Below are positions 26,881-35,308 of a DNA stretch of 53,179 nucleotides, piece after piece. Origin of the DNA: Moraxella boevrei DSM 14165 (GTDB lineage: Bacteria > Pseudomonadota > Gammaproteobacteria > Pseudomonadales > Moraxellaceae); contig NZ_KB903779.1 in the NCBI RefSeq assembly GCF_000379845.1, positions 1 to 53,179 of the forward strand, written 5' to 3'. Within the stretch, counting starts at the first letter, position 1; every line of letters starts with the position of its first letter. The notes beneath the pieces are model-generated. The model ran no database searches. It saw only the letters and a program-made list of their open reading frames with translations, and was not told the DNA's origin. The position numbers and the translations under genes were made by a program.

Positions 26881-27840
26881 ATGACGATTTTAAATTTACC
26901 TAATCATACGATTTTGCCGATGACACCGCCAAGTTTGCACCCCTATCATTTGGGGGCGAGTCTGTATATGCCTGCGACACGTTCGGATATTTTGGCGGTG
27001 ATTAGACGAGAAAAGTTAGAAAATATTAACAGTATTATTATCTGTCTTGAAGATGCGGTACGTGCTGATGATGTGGCACAGGCACTGGCAAATTTGCACG
27101 ATTTGTTAAAAAATTGGCAACAGCAACACACCGAAAATTCTGCGTGGTTTGCACAGCGACCGTTGGTTTTTATCCGTCCACGTCATGCCAAAATGTTGCG
27201 TGAGTTGGCAGACGTGGACGGTATTGCGTTGGTGGATGGTTTTGTGTTACCAAAAGTGGATATGACAAGCCTTGCTGATTGGCGATTGGCAACCCAACAT
27301 TTGGACAATAACCATTTTTTGATGCCAACCTTAGAAACCGCCTCTATTTTTCATGCCACGCATAATGATGAGCTGGCGATTGCGTTAACCGAAAGTTTTG
27401 CTCAGCCGATTTTGGCGTTACGGGTGGGGGGGAATGATTTGTTGTCGTGTTTACGCTTACGTCGTCCGAGCGATACCACGTTGTATCATTCACCGATTGG
27501 GGCGTTAATTTATCGGTTACTGGGTTGTTTTGTACCGTATGGTTTTTATTTAACTGCCCCTGTGTGCGAATTTTTGGACAAGCCTGCATTGTTGGCAACA
27601 GAAGTGCAACAAGATGTGGCGTTGGGATTGGTCGGCAAAACCGTTATTCACCCAAACCAAATTGACATTATCCAAACGGCGTTTCAGGTGTCAAAGGACG
27701 AATTGGCACAGGCTCAAGCGATTTTACATGCTGATGCCAAAGCGGTGTTTAAACAAGACAATATGATGCTAGAACCTGCTACCCATAACAATTGGGCGGT
27801 GGAAATTTTGGCAAGATATGATGTGTTTGGGTTAAAATAA
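26881..27840 (+). CDS. HpcH/CitE-like C-C bond lyase
   Basis: A 319-aa TIM-barrel enzyme of the HpcH/HpaI aldolase and citrate-lyase-beta group. It has GASLYMPATRSDI at the N-terminus, IICLEDAV (about 53-60), VFIRPRHAKM with the substrate-binding Arg, a glycine-containing LRVGGNDLL segment and PTLETA with the metal-binding Glu. The late GKTVIHPNQIDIIQTAF is typical of CitE relatives. No citrate-lyase alpha or acyl-carrier genes are nearby. Its partners are the HAD and StiP genes, so it most likely acts as the C-C bond lyase of the Ter-type module. It lies 45 bp after stiP. Confidence 0.8.
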   Translation: MTILNLPNHTILPMTPPSLHPYHLGASLYMPATRSDILAVIRREKLENINSIIICLEDAVRADDVAQALANLHDLLKNWQQQHTENSAWFAQRPLVFIRPRHAKMLRELADVDGIALVDGFVLPKVDMTSLADWRLATQHLDNNHFLMPTLETASIFHATHNDELAIALTESFAQPILALRVGGNDLLSCLRLRRPSDTTLYHSPIGALIYRLLGCFVPYGFYLTAPVCEFLDKPALLATEVQQDVALGLVGKTVIHPNQIDIIQTAFQVSKDELAQAQAILHADAKAVFKQDNMMLEPATHNNWAVEILARYDVFGLK

Positions 27841-27879
27841 CTTTTGGCATTTTTAATTTGAGACAGATTTCATTCACAA

Positions 27880-27946
27880 CCGTTCATGTTGAGCTTGTCA
27901 AAACATAATAGGTTTTATGGCATTCGACTTAGCTCATGACGAACGG
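27880..27946. repeat. Dispersed palindromic repeat, copy 2
   Basis: CCGTTCATGTTGAGCTTGTCAAAACAT and CGACTTAGCTCATGACGAACGG pair as an imperfect hairpin. The ends CCGTTC/GAACGG match exactly. It shares the GAGCTTGTC core with copies 1 and 3, and lies between the CitE-like gene and anmK, where it could also act as a transcript end. Confidence 0.78.
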
Positions 27947-28006
27947 AAAACTTTAATTTTTCAATGATTTAAATATTAAAAATTTAACAAAAATTAGGTA
28001 AAAAAT

Positions 28007-29248
28007 ATGACAACGATTAATTTTGATGATGACAATTTTTTTAGCCATTTTGGCGAAATTGTGGGCGATGCCATGGGTGAACGCCTTGAAAATTCGCCGT
28101 ATTTTATCGGCATGATGAGCGGTACGAGCCTTGACGGCATGGATGCGGTGCTTTGCCAGTTTTATGACACAGGCGAGATTGAAGTGCTAGATAGCGTGAG
28201 CGTGGCGTTTCCTGACGATTTACGCATGGCACTATTTGCCTTGACGATGCCAAATGGGGCGAATGAGTTTATTCATGCCAATAATTTGGCGTTTGAAAGT
28301 GAGTTGGATTTATACGGCTGGGCGAGTGTGTTTTATGCTGAATTTGCCAGTGGCGTGGTGAAAACGTTACTCAATCAAGCCCAATTTTCCCCAAGCGATA
28401 TTAACGCGATCGGCTGTCATGGGCAGACCGTGCGTCATCGTCCCCACTGGCACTTTAGCTTGCAATTGCTTGACCCAAATGTGCTTGCTGAACGCACAGG
28501 TATTACGGTGGTGAGTGATTTTCGCCGTCGTGATATGGCAGTCGGTGGGCAAGGAGCTCCTTTAGTCCCTGCCTTTCATCAGGCGATTTTTAGCCGTGAA
28601 TTTACCCGTGAGCCGATTGGGGCGGTGTTAAATTTGGGTGGTATTGCCAATTTGACAATTTTGAGTGAGCCCGTTCTTGGTTTTGACACAGGCGTTGCGA
28701 ATTTGCTTATTGATGCATGGTGCGAGCGTCATACAGGCGAGCGATTTGACAAAAACGGGACTTGGGCAAGCACAGGAGAAGTGATTGAGCCGTTGTTGGC
28801 ACAATTTTTAACTCACCCATTTTTTAGCCAATCTATTCCAAAATCCACAGGGCGAGAAGCGTTTAACATGGCGTGGCTTGACCATGAACTAGAAATGTTT
28901 AGCCGTGAATTTACCCAAGTTGCCCTATCGTCGGCGGATGTGCAAGCGACTTTGACCGAAATGGTGGCGGTGAGTATTGCCAATCATTTACAGGCCTTTG
29001 ATGTGGTAAAAACCCTTGTGGTGTGCGGTGGTGGGGCGTTAAATGGTCATTTAATCAGTCGTCTAAAAGCAAACTTAGCCGATTGGCACGTCAAAAATTC
29101 TGAAAACTTTGGCGTGTTGCCAACGTTGGTGGAAAGTATGGCATTTGCGTGGTTGGCTCGTCAGACGATTATTGGCGAAACGGGTAACTTGCCTGCGGTA
29201 ACAGGGGCAAATAAAGCGGTGGTGCTTGGCACGGTGTGTTTTGCCTAA
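28007..29248 (+). CDS. anmK: Anhydro-N-acetylmuramic acid kinase
   Basis: AnmK phosphorylates and opens 1,6-anhydro-N-acetylmuramic acid from turned-over peptidoglycan, giving MurNAc-6-phosphate for recycling. The 413-aa protein has the ATP-binding GMMSGTSLDGMDAVL (35-49), the catalytic region AIGCHGQTVRHRP, VGGQGAPLVPAFH and LNLGGIANLT. Its C-terminal part holds VVCGGGALNGHL. About 30 residues precede the kinase core, which is somewhat more than in E. coli. TTAGGT lies 7 bp before the ATG. Confidence 0.95.
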   Translation: MTTINFDDDNFFSHFGEIVGDAMGERLENSPYFIGMMSGTSLDGMDAVLCQFYDTGEIEVLDSVSVAFPDDLRMALFALTMPNGANEFIHANNLAFESELDLYGWASVFYAEFASGVVKTLLNQAQFSPSDINAIGCHGQTVRHRPHWHFSLQLLDPNVLAERTGITVVSDFRRRDMAVGGQGAPLVPAFHQAIFSREFTREPIGAVLNLGGIANLTILSEPVLGFDTGVANLLIDAWCERHTGERFDKNGTWASTGEVIEPLLAQFLTHPFFSQSIPKSTGREAFNMAWLDHELEMFSREFTQVALSSADVQATLTEMVAVSIANHLQAFDVVKTLVVCGGGALNGHLISRLKANLADWHVKNSENFGVLPTLVESMAFAWLARQTIIGETGNLPAVTGANKAVVLGTVCFA

Positions 29249-29354
29249 GTTTGCTTGAATTGTAACAAAATTTTACCAAATTACGTTTAAAAATTTGCTT
29301 TAATATGGTTTTGCTAAAAACTCTTGCTAAAAAATTGAAATGAAAGGAATAATT

Positions 29355-30650
29355 ATGACAAGTCGTCAAAAAACGCCCCATTTTTCACGCACCGATGACG
29401 AACGTGTGGTGATTACAGGCATGGGAGCGATTACGCCGTTGGGACTGGACGTGGATAGCAGTTGGCAAGCGGTTGTTGCAGGAAAAAGTGGTATCCGTGC
29501 CATTGATGCGTTTGACACCCAAGATTTACGTTCAAAAATCGCAGGGTTAGTCAATGATTTTGACGTGAGTCAATATATGTCGGCAAAAGATGCTCGGCGG
29601 TATGATGTTTTTGTGCAATATGGCGTGGCGGCAGCATCGCAAGCCTTGCAAAATGCAGGGTTGATTGATGGATTGCAAGCTGAAACCGTGAAAAATATTG
29701 ACCCGACACGAATTGGCGTGTTGATTGGTTCAGGAATTGGCGGGATTAGCAATATTGAAGACAATGCCAATAAACTTATCCATGATGGCGTTCGCAAAAT
29801 TTCACCGTTTTTTATTCCGTCGGCGATTATTAACATGACCGCAGGGCAAGTGGCAATTCGCCATGGCATTCAAGGCTTGAATTTGGCGGTGGCGACGGCT
29901 TGCACCACGTCCACCCATGCCATTGGCTTGGCGTGTCGCTTGATTGTGTATGGCGATGCCGATGTGATTGTGGCAGGTGGGAGCGAAAAAGCCTCCAATC
30001 AGCTTGGTATGGGCGGTTTTGCTGCGATGCAAGCTTTATCTACTCGCAATGATGAACCCACCAAAGCAAGCCGTCCATTTGACAAAGACCGTGATGGTTT
30101 TGTGTTGGGCGACGGGGCTGGGGTGTTGGTGTTGGAGCGGTTAAGCCATGCTAAAGCTCGTGGGGCGACGATTTTGGCAGAAGTGGCAGGATTTGGCATG
30201 AGCGATGACGCCACGCATATCACCGCACCGCCTGAAGATGGCAATGGGGCAAAACGTGCGATGCAATTGGCATTGACGGATGCAGGGATTGGGGCAAAAA
30301 AAATCGGCTATGTTAACGCCCACGGTACGAGTACACCGCTTGGCGATGTAGCCGAAAGCCGTGCGATTGCGAGTTTGTTTGCTGATAATCCAAACTTTGC
30401 GGTGAGTTCTACCAAGTCAATGACAGGGCATCTGCTCGGTTCGGCAGGCAGTGTGGAAGCGATTTTTAGTGTCAAAGCCTTGCAAGAGCAAATTTTACCG
30501 CCAACCATTAATTTGGATAATCAAGACCCTGATTGTACGTTGGATTATGTGCCAAATGTCGCTCGGCAGGTGAGTGATTTGGCTTATGTGATTTCTAATA
30601 GTTTTGGTTTTGGTGGGACGAACGGGTCAATATTGTTAGCGAAGTGGTAA
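29355..30650 (+). CDS. fabF: Beta-ketoacyl-ACP synthase II
   Basis: A 431-aa condensing enzyme of fatty acid elongation. The Cys-His-His triad is visible: C183 in ATACTTSTHAIG, His in VNAHGTSTPLGD and His in KSMTGHLLGSAGSVEA. The GFGGTN end motif is present. The length and the RRYDVFVQYGVAAASQAL segment fit FabF, not FabB. The ATG at 29355 follows AAAGGA; the earlier ATG at 29340 lies before that site. No acpP or fabD is next to it, so it may be a stand-alone or second FabF copy. Confidence 0.9.
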   Translation: MTSRQKTPHFSRTDDERVVITGMGAITPLGLDVDSSWQAVVAGKSGIRAIDAFDTQDLRSKIAGLVNDFDVSQYMSAKDARRYDVFVQYGVAAASQALQNAGLIDGLQAETVKNIDPTRIGVLIGSGIGGISNIEDNANKLIHDGVRKISPFFIPSAIINMTAGQVAIRHGIQGLNLAVATACTTSTHAIGLACRLIVYGDADVIVAGGSEKASNQLGMGGFAAMQALSTRNDEPTKASRPFDKDRDGFVLGDGAGVLVLERLSHAKARGATILAEVAGFGMSDDATHITAPPEDGNGAKRAMQLALTDAGIGAKKIGYVNAHGTSTPLGDVAESRAIASLFADNPNFAVSSTKSMTGHLLGSAGSVEAIFSVKALQEQILPPTINLDNQDPDCTLDYVPNVARQVSDLAYVISNSFGFGGTNGSILLAKW

Positions 30651-30676
30651 CTTGAACCTAAAAACCATGTATTAAG

Positions 30677-30711
30677 TAAAAAAGAATGCCCACAAGGAGC
30701 GTTCTTTTTGT
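30677..30711. terminator. Bidirectional terminator between fabF and the AGCS gene
   Basis: AAAAAAGAATGC and GCGTTCTTTTT form a stem with a short loop and T runs in both directions. It lies between converging genes and can serve both. Confidence 0.82.
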
Positions 30712-30727
30712 TTTTACTCAAGTTTGT

Positions 30728-32212
30728 TTAGTCTTTCCAAGCCGTTCTATCTGCTTCATCTTTGAGCTTTGGAAAATTATCAGGGTCAAAACTGATTTGC
30801 TCCAAAGGCACACCTGATTTTAACTGACGTTCATAGTCTTTTAACACACGCAACGCCACAGGCGATAGCCATACAATCGCAATCAAGTTGATAATCGCCA
30901 TAATCCCCATGCTCAAATCGGCAAAATTCCAAACCGATGTCAAGTTCGCCACCGAGCCGATAAACACCATCGCTAACAGTGCAATGCGTAAACCGAGCAT
31001 CGCCATTTTTGCATTGCGTTCGCCTGACAGAAATTCAATATTGCTCTCACCATAGCTGTAATTTGCGATGATAGACGTAAACGAGAAAAAGAAAATCGCA
31101 ATCGCCACAAAATACACCCCAAAATCACCAACAAATTTTGACAAAGCCAACTGGGTTAGCTGAATGCCTTGTTGCTCGGTGCTTGGGTCAACCACACCTG
31201 ATAAAATCACGATACATGCTGTCGCCGTACAAATCACCAACGTGTCCATAAATACGCCAAGCATTTGCATAAAACCTTGCACCGCAGGGTGATTTGGGTG
31301 CGATTGAGCGGTCGCCGCCGCATTTGGTGCAGAACCCATACCCGCTTCGTTAGAGAATAAACCACGCTTGATACCGTTAATCATTGCTTGAGCCACCGTA
31401 TAGCCCAGTACGCCACCACCCACTTGTTCAGGCCCAAATGCTGATTTAAAAATCGTGGCAATGGCGTGTGGAAATGCAGATAAATTGGTAAGAATGATAA
31501 ACAATGCTAACAAAATATACATAATCGCCATAAACGGTACGACTTTACCTGCGACTTTGGCGACCGATTTCATGCCACCAAACACAATCGGAGCGGTAAT
31601 TATCACCAAACCAATCCCAGATACCCAAGTTGGAATACCGAACGCTTGTTCATTTGCTGCGGCAATGGTATTGGCTTGCACGCCATTAAACGCCAATCCA
31701 AACGCCACCAACAAACATAGTGAAAACGCAATCGCTAACCATTTTTGTTTTAAACCTGCTTGGATATAATATGCAGGTCCACCACGGAACACATTATCGG
31801 TATGGGGTACTTTATAGGCTTGGGCAAGGGTAGACTCCACAAAACTCGTCGCCATGCCTAGCACTGCGGTCATCCACATCCAAAACACCGCACCTGGTCC
31901 ACCCAAATAAATCGCAATCGCCACCCCTGCCAAATTACCTGTACCGACCCGAGCAGCAAGGGACGTCATTAGGGCTTCATACGAGCTGATACCGCCTGTA
32001 CGACCACCTTGCCCAGATACTTTGAGCAAACTCCACAGATGGAAAAAATGGCGAAATTGGGCAAAGCGTGTCACCACGGTAAAATAAATCCCACCGCCGA
32101 CCAATAAAAAAACAATCAAACCATACCAAGGGTTATTAAGAATAAGCCAATCGCCATTTCCCCAAACCACCCCGTTTAGGTTGTTTACTAAATTGTTAAA
32201 CCAATCAAACAT
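30728..32212 (-). CDS. Sodium:alanine symporter (AGCS family)
   Basis: A 494-aa inner-membrane protein with about 10-11 hydrophobic helices. It carries the AGCS signature in GGISSYEALMTSLAARVGTGNLAGVAIAIYLGGPGAVFWMW and the later GLFSNEAGMGSAPNAAATAQSHPNHPAVQG. AGCS proteins import alanine or glycine with Na+. The N-terminus reads MFDWFNNLVNNLNGVVWG, as in AlsT/DagA-like members. AAGGCAAC precedes the ATG. It is alone and converges with fabF. Confidence 0.92.
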   Translation of the reverse strand: MFDWFNNLVNNLNGVVWGNGDWLILNNPWYGLIVFLLVGGGIYFTVVTRFAQFRHFFHLWSLLKVSGQGGRTGGISSYEALMTSLAARVGTGNLAGVAIAIYLGGPGAVFWMWMTAVLGMATSFVESTLAQAYKVPHTDNVFRGGPAYYIQAGLKQKWLAIAFSLCLLVAFGLAFNGVQANTIAAANEQAFGIPTWVSGIGLVIITAPIVFGGMKSVAKVAGKVVPFMAIMYILLALFIILTNLSAFPHAIATIFKSAFGPEQVGGGVLGYTVAQAMINGIKRGLFSNEAGMGSAPNAAATAQSHPNHPAVQGFMQMLGVFMDTLVICTATACIVILSGVVDPSTEQQGIQLTQLALSKFVGDFGVYFVAIAIFFFSFTSIIANYSYGESNIEFLSGERNAKMAMLGLRIALLAMVFIGSVANLTSVWNFADLSMGIMAIINLIAIVWLSPVALRVLKDYERQLKSGVPLEQISFDPDNFPKLKDEADRTAWKD

Positions 32213-32336
32213 AACTATGTTGCCTTTAAAACCGTAAAAAAGTGCTAAAATTTAACACAAATAAACGATTTTTGCCATATACTTAACAAATTTTTTTTTA
32301 AATTTAAGCAAATGCAGAAAGCAAAAACGCCAAAAA

Positions 32337-32378
32337 GCAAAATAGCCAACATTCAGATTAGAATATTGGCTATTTTGC
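32337..32378 (-). terminator. Long hairpin terminator of the HMA-like gene
   Basis: GCAAAATAGCCAA and TTGGCTATTTTGC form a 13-bp perfect stem that continues inward with ATTC/GAAT. On the minus strand it is followed by TTTTTGG and lies 60 bp past the end of the small HMA-like gene. Confidence 0.78.
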
Positions 32379-32437
32379 TAAGGCGATTTTTATGAAAACT
32401 TTATTTAGGCTTAAACTAAAGTTAAGCGATAAAGCGG

Positions 32438-32623
32438 TTATACACCTATGGCAGACTTTGCACTACCTTCATCATAGTCATCGCCATGAGTTACGACAAC
32501 CACGCCTGTTTCGTGGTTTACGTTGACAAATTTAACACCAGCAACACCTTCAAGTTTTTTCGCTAGGTCATCTGCTGCAGCTTTATCAGCAACTTTTACA
32601 TTTTCGTATTTAGCTTGTGGCAT
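32438..32623 (-). CDS. HMA-fold small protein lacking metal-binding cysteines
   Basis: A 61-aa protein whose pattern (ENVKVADKAAADDLAKKLEGVAGVKFVNVNHETGVVVVTHG...AKSAIGV) follows the beta-alpha-beta-beta-alpha order of heavy-metal-associated domains. It contains no cysteine at all, so the copper-binding CxxC of CopZ-type chaperones is absent. It cannot bind Cu(I) in the usual way and its role is unknown. AAAGGATATATATC precedes the ATG and a strong terminator follows. It is a monocistronic unit. Confidence 0.65.
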   Translation of the reverse strand: MPQAKYENVKVADKAAADDLAKKLEGVAGVKFVNVNHETGVVVVTHGDDYDEGSAKSAIGV

Positions 32624-32941
32624 GATATATATCCTTTTTTTTGAAACATAAATGGAGATTTAATAACCAACTTTCATTGATTTTTTAGAAGTTGAAATCT
32701 AAAACAAAGTTTTGCTATTAATTTTGATAAAACTATTGTACCCAAAAATTTTATGATTTTCTGCTAATTTTTTGTAAATCTGATAAATGGTTATTTCAAA
32801 AGGATAGAGTTATTTTTTGTAAAGAAAGCCAACAAAACGCAAAATTTTTGCAAAAAATAGATATCTTTTAGCAGTTTATCCGTGTTTTTTAACAATTGAT
32901 TTGGGTCAAATTTAGGCTGAAATTTTTGCAAAAAATTCTAT

Positions 32942-32988
32942 TTTACAATAGTTACACAGCGTTACATTGTTTACATTTTAATTATAAT
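32942..32988 (+). promoter_or_regulatory. Four tandem KTTACA half-sites over a sigma70-like promoter
   Basis: TTTACA (32942), GTTACA (32951), GTTACA (32961) and TTTACA (32970) repeat with 9-, 10- and 9-bp steps, about one helical turn each. A perfect TATAAT at 32983-32988 lies 16 bp after the third half-site (GTTACA, 4/6 to a -35). On the other strand the central pair reads TGTAAC-N4-TGTA, which is the layout of the E. coli RstA box. No gene lies downstream on the plus strand before recG's end. Confidence 0.55.
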
Positions 32989-33018
32989 TTGGCTAAAAGT
33001 TTATTTATTAAAAGGAAA

Positions 33019-33103
33019 CCGCTCGCAGTGAGCTTGTCGAAGCTTCGGTTGTTATCTCGCTAAGCTCGTCTTGTGAAGCAGTGCTTCTTACACCAAGAAC
33101 GGA
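33019..33103. repeat. Dispersed palindromic repeat, copy 3
   Basis: CCGCTCGCAGTGAGCTTGTCGAAGCTTCGG at the left and CGCTAAGCTCG further right resemble copies 1 and 2, with a second small hairpin GAAGC-AGT-GCTTC inside. It lies between the half-site array and the end of recG. The rest of the roughly 500-bp region 32624-33123 is AT-rich and shows no gene. Confidence 0.72.
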
Positions 33104-33123
33104 AATGCAGTATAAAATTTGAT

Positions 33124-35298
33124 TTAAGCATTGATAAATTTAATCGCATTAGGTGTCCATTGCTCAATAAGTTGGTGCAAAATGGTTTTTTTGTCAGGTT
33201 GATTTAATAAGTATTTCGCCAAACTTTGGGCAATTATCAATAAAAATTCATCTCTTACCAAATCACTGATATAATAACTGTCAAATCCTGTTTGGCGTTT
33301 GCCAAGTAGTTCACCTGCCCCACGTAGTTCCAAATCTTTTTGGGCGATGACAAAGCCGTCCGTGCTATCTCTTAGCACGTTGAGCCGTTCAATGCCAGAC
33401 TCGGATAATGGTGTTTGGTAGAGTAGTACGCAAAAACTTTTTTGTGAGCCACGACCGACTCGCCCACGCAGTTGGTGTAGTTGCGACAGTCCGAGTCGTT
33501 CGGCATTTTCGATGACCATTAAGGACGCATTCGGCACGTCTACCCCCACCTCAATGACAGTGGTGGCAACCAATAGTGACGTTTTGCCATCTTTAAAATC
33601 TTGCATGACTTGTTGTTTTTGGGTAGGTTTCATTTTGCCATGTACCAAACCGATGTTGAGATTTAGGCGGTTGTCAAGGTCGGCATAGGTCAATTCGGCA
33701 GATTGAGCGTCCAAAACTGAACTTTCTTCTACCAAGGGGCAGACCCAATACGCCTGTTTGCCTTGTTCGCAGTTCACCGCAATCCGCTCAATCACTTCAT
33801 CTCGGCGGTCTCGACTAATGGTAACCGTGGTAATCGGCGTGCGGTTCGGCGGTAGTTCGTCAATAATAGAGGTGTCCATATCACCAAACGCACTCATGGC
33901 AAGTGTGCGTGGAATGGGGGTGGCAGTCATAATCAGCTGATGGGGCGTGGTATGTGCCAAACCTTTACCGAGTAATGCCATACGTTGCTCTACGCCAAAA
34001 CGGTGCTGTTCATCGATGATGACCAAGCCCAATTTGGCAAATTGTACACTGTCTTGGAATAAAGCATGTGTACCGACCACGATTTGCACGTCATTGTCGG
34101 CAATTTGTTGCAAGGCTAACGTGCGTTCTTTGGCAGTTTGTTTGCCAGCGAGCCAACCGACGCCGATGCCAAGCGGTTCAAACCAGTTTTTAAAATTGAT
34201 AAAATGTTGCTCTGCCAAAATCTCAGTCGGTGCCATAATCGCCACTTGCCAACCGCTGTCCAACGCATAACACGCCGATAACCCAGCCACCAAGGTTTTG
34301 CCCGCACCGACATCGCCCTGTACAAGGCGAAGCATGGGCTTGGACGTGGCTAAATCTTGCACAATTTCGCCAACCACACGAGCTTGGGCGTTGGTTGGGC
34401 TAAAGGGTAGGTTTGCTAACAAATTTTTAGCCAATGCACTCGTATCATCGCAACGTGGGGCTTTGTGTTGATAAAGGTGCTGTTTGCGGTACAATAGCCC
34501 TAGCTGATTTGCCAACATTTCTTCAATAATCAATCGCTGACAAGTGGGGTGTGAGCGGTTTTTCAGTTGTTCTAACACTTGATATTGTTTGGCTAAATCA
34601 GTGTAAATCGGTGGTTGATGAATAAAACTCAAGGCATCCATCCAGCTAAATTCGGCAAATGGATTTTTTAGTCGAGCTAAAAGTGGAAATTGAACGGTTA
34701 ATTGATGTTCTATGCTTTGCCATTCATTATCGTTAAGCTGAATTAAACTATTTGGTTGATTTTGTTTCACTGTTTGTAAGGCAAGTTTAATAAGACTACG
34801 CAACTTGTTTTGATGCAAGCCTTTAACCGTTGGATAAATCGGCACAAGCCCTGTATTGGCAAGCGGTTTTTGCTCGGTGATGAGTTCAAATTCTGGGTGC
34901 GAAATTTGTGTGCCATATTGGTTAATGATGACTTCACCAAACACACGCAACACGTTGCCAACTCGCATGGCATCGGCAAGCCCACGATACACATGAAAAA
35001 AGCGTAACATCAGCTGTCCTGTGGCATCTTGTAGCACCACGCTCATGCCTGTGCGTTTATTGTCGGATTTGACGATTTTGCCTTGAATGAGTACGGACTG
35101 ACCGTTGGCAACCTCGGCGATATTCACCAGTCGGCTACGGTCTTCGTAATCTCGTGGCAAATGCAACAATAAATCAAAAATCCGCTCAATACCAAGTTGG
35201 GCAAGCTGTTCGGCGATTTTTGTTCCTACACCTGATAGTGCGGTGATAGGGCGGTTTACCACGTTGTCTGGTATCGGTTGCGTTGCTTTAGACGGCAT
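33124..35298 (-). CDS. recG: ATP-dependent DNA helicase RecG
   Basis: RecG remodels stalled replication forks and branched DNA. The 724-aa protein has an N-terminal wedge/OB domain (RPITALSGVGTKIAEQLAQLGI, LLLHLPRDYEDRSR). Helicase motifs follow: Walker A GDVGAGKT, Walker B with DEQH (VIIDEQHRFGVEQR), TATPIPRT and the C-terminal QLRGRVGRG and LRGAGELLGKRQTG. The ATG at 35298 lies 10 bp after the upstream gene's stop; a GTG at 35319 would overlap that gene by 11 bp and is an alternative. It is likely cotranscribed with the coiled-coil gene. Confidence 0.95.
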   Translation of the reverse strand: MPSKATQPIPDNVVNRPITALSGVGTKIAEQLAQLGIERIFDLLLHLPRDYEDRSRLVNIAEVANGQSVLIQGKIVKSDNKRTGMSVVLQDATGQLMLRFFHVYRGLADAMRVGNVLRVFGEVIINQYGTQISHPEFELITEQKPLANTGLVPIYPTVKGLHQNKLRSLIKLALQTVKQNQPNSLIQLNDNEWQSIEHQLTVQFPLLARLKNPFAEFSWMDALSFIHQPPIYTDLAKQYQVLEQLKNRSHPTCQRLIIEEMLANQLGLLYRKQHLYQHKAPRCDDTSALAKNLLANLPFSPTNAQARVVGEIVQDLATSKPMLRLVQGDVGAGKTLVAGLSACYALDSGWQVAIMAPTEILAEQHFINFKNWFEPLGIGVGWLAGKQTAKERTLALQQIADNDVQIVVGTHALFQDSVQFAKLGLVIIDEQHRFGVEQRMALLGKGLAHTTPHQLIMTATPIPRTLAMSAFGDMDTSIIDELPPNRTPITTVTISRDRRDEVIERIAVNCEQGKQAYWVCPLVEESSVLDAQSAELTYADLDNRLNLNIGLVHGKMKPTQKQQVMQDFKDGKTSLLVATTVIEVGVDVPNASLMVIENAERLGLSQLHQLRGRVGRGSQKSFCVLLYQTPLSESGIERLNVLRDSTDGFVIAQKDLELRGAGELLGKRQTGFDSYYISDLVRDEFLLIIAQSLAKYLLNQPDKKTILHQLIEQWTPNAIKFINA

Positions 35299-35308
35299 AA
35301 TGTTCGGT

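Noticed and set aside
24770-27840. Complete tellurite-resistance (Ter) operon
   Set aside because: Only the HAD, StiP and CitE-like genes are present. No TerA-F, TerW/Y or ATP-grasp gene is found anywhere in the window.
26881-27840. Citrate lyase beta subunit of a citrate-fermentation operon
   Set aside because: No citF, citD, citC or citrate transporter lies nearby; the neighbours point to the Ter-type module.
32942-32975. CRISPR-like repeat array
   Set aside because: The units are only 6 bp at 9-10-bp steps, which fits protein half-sites. No direct repeats of CRISPR size and no cas genes occur in the window.
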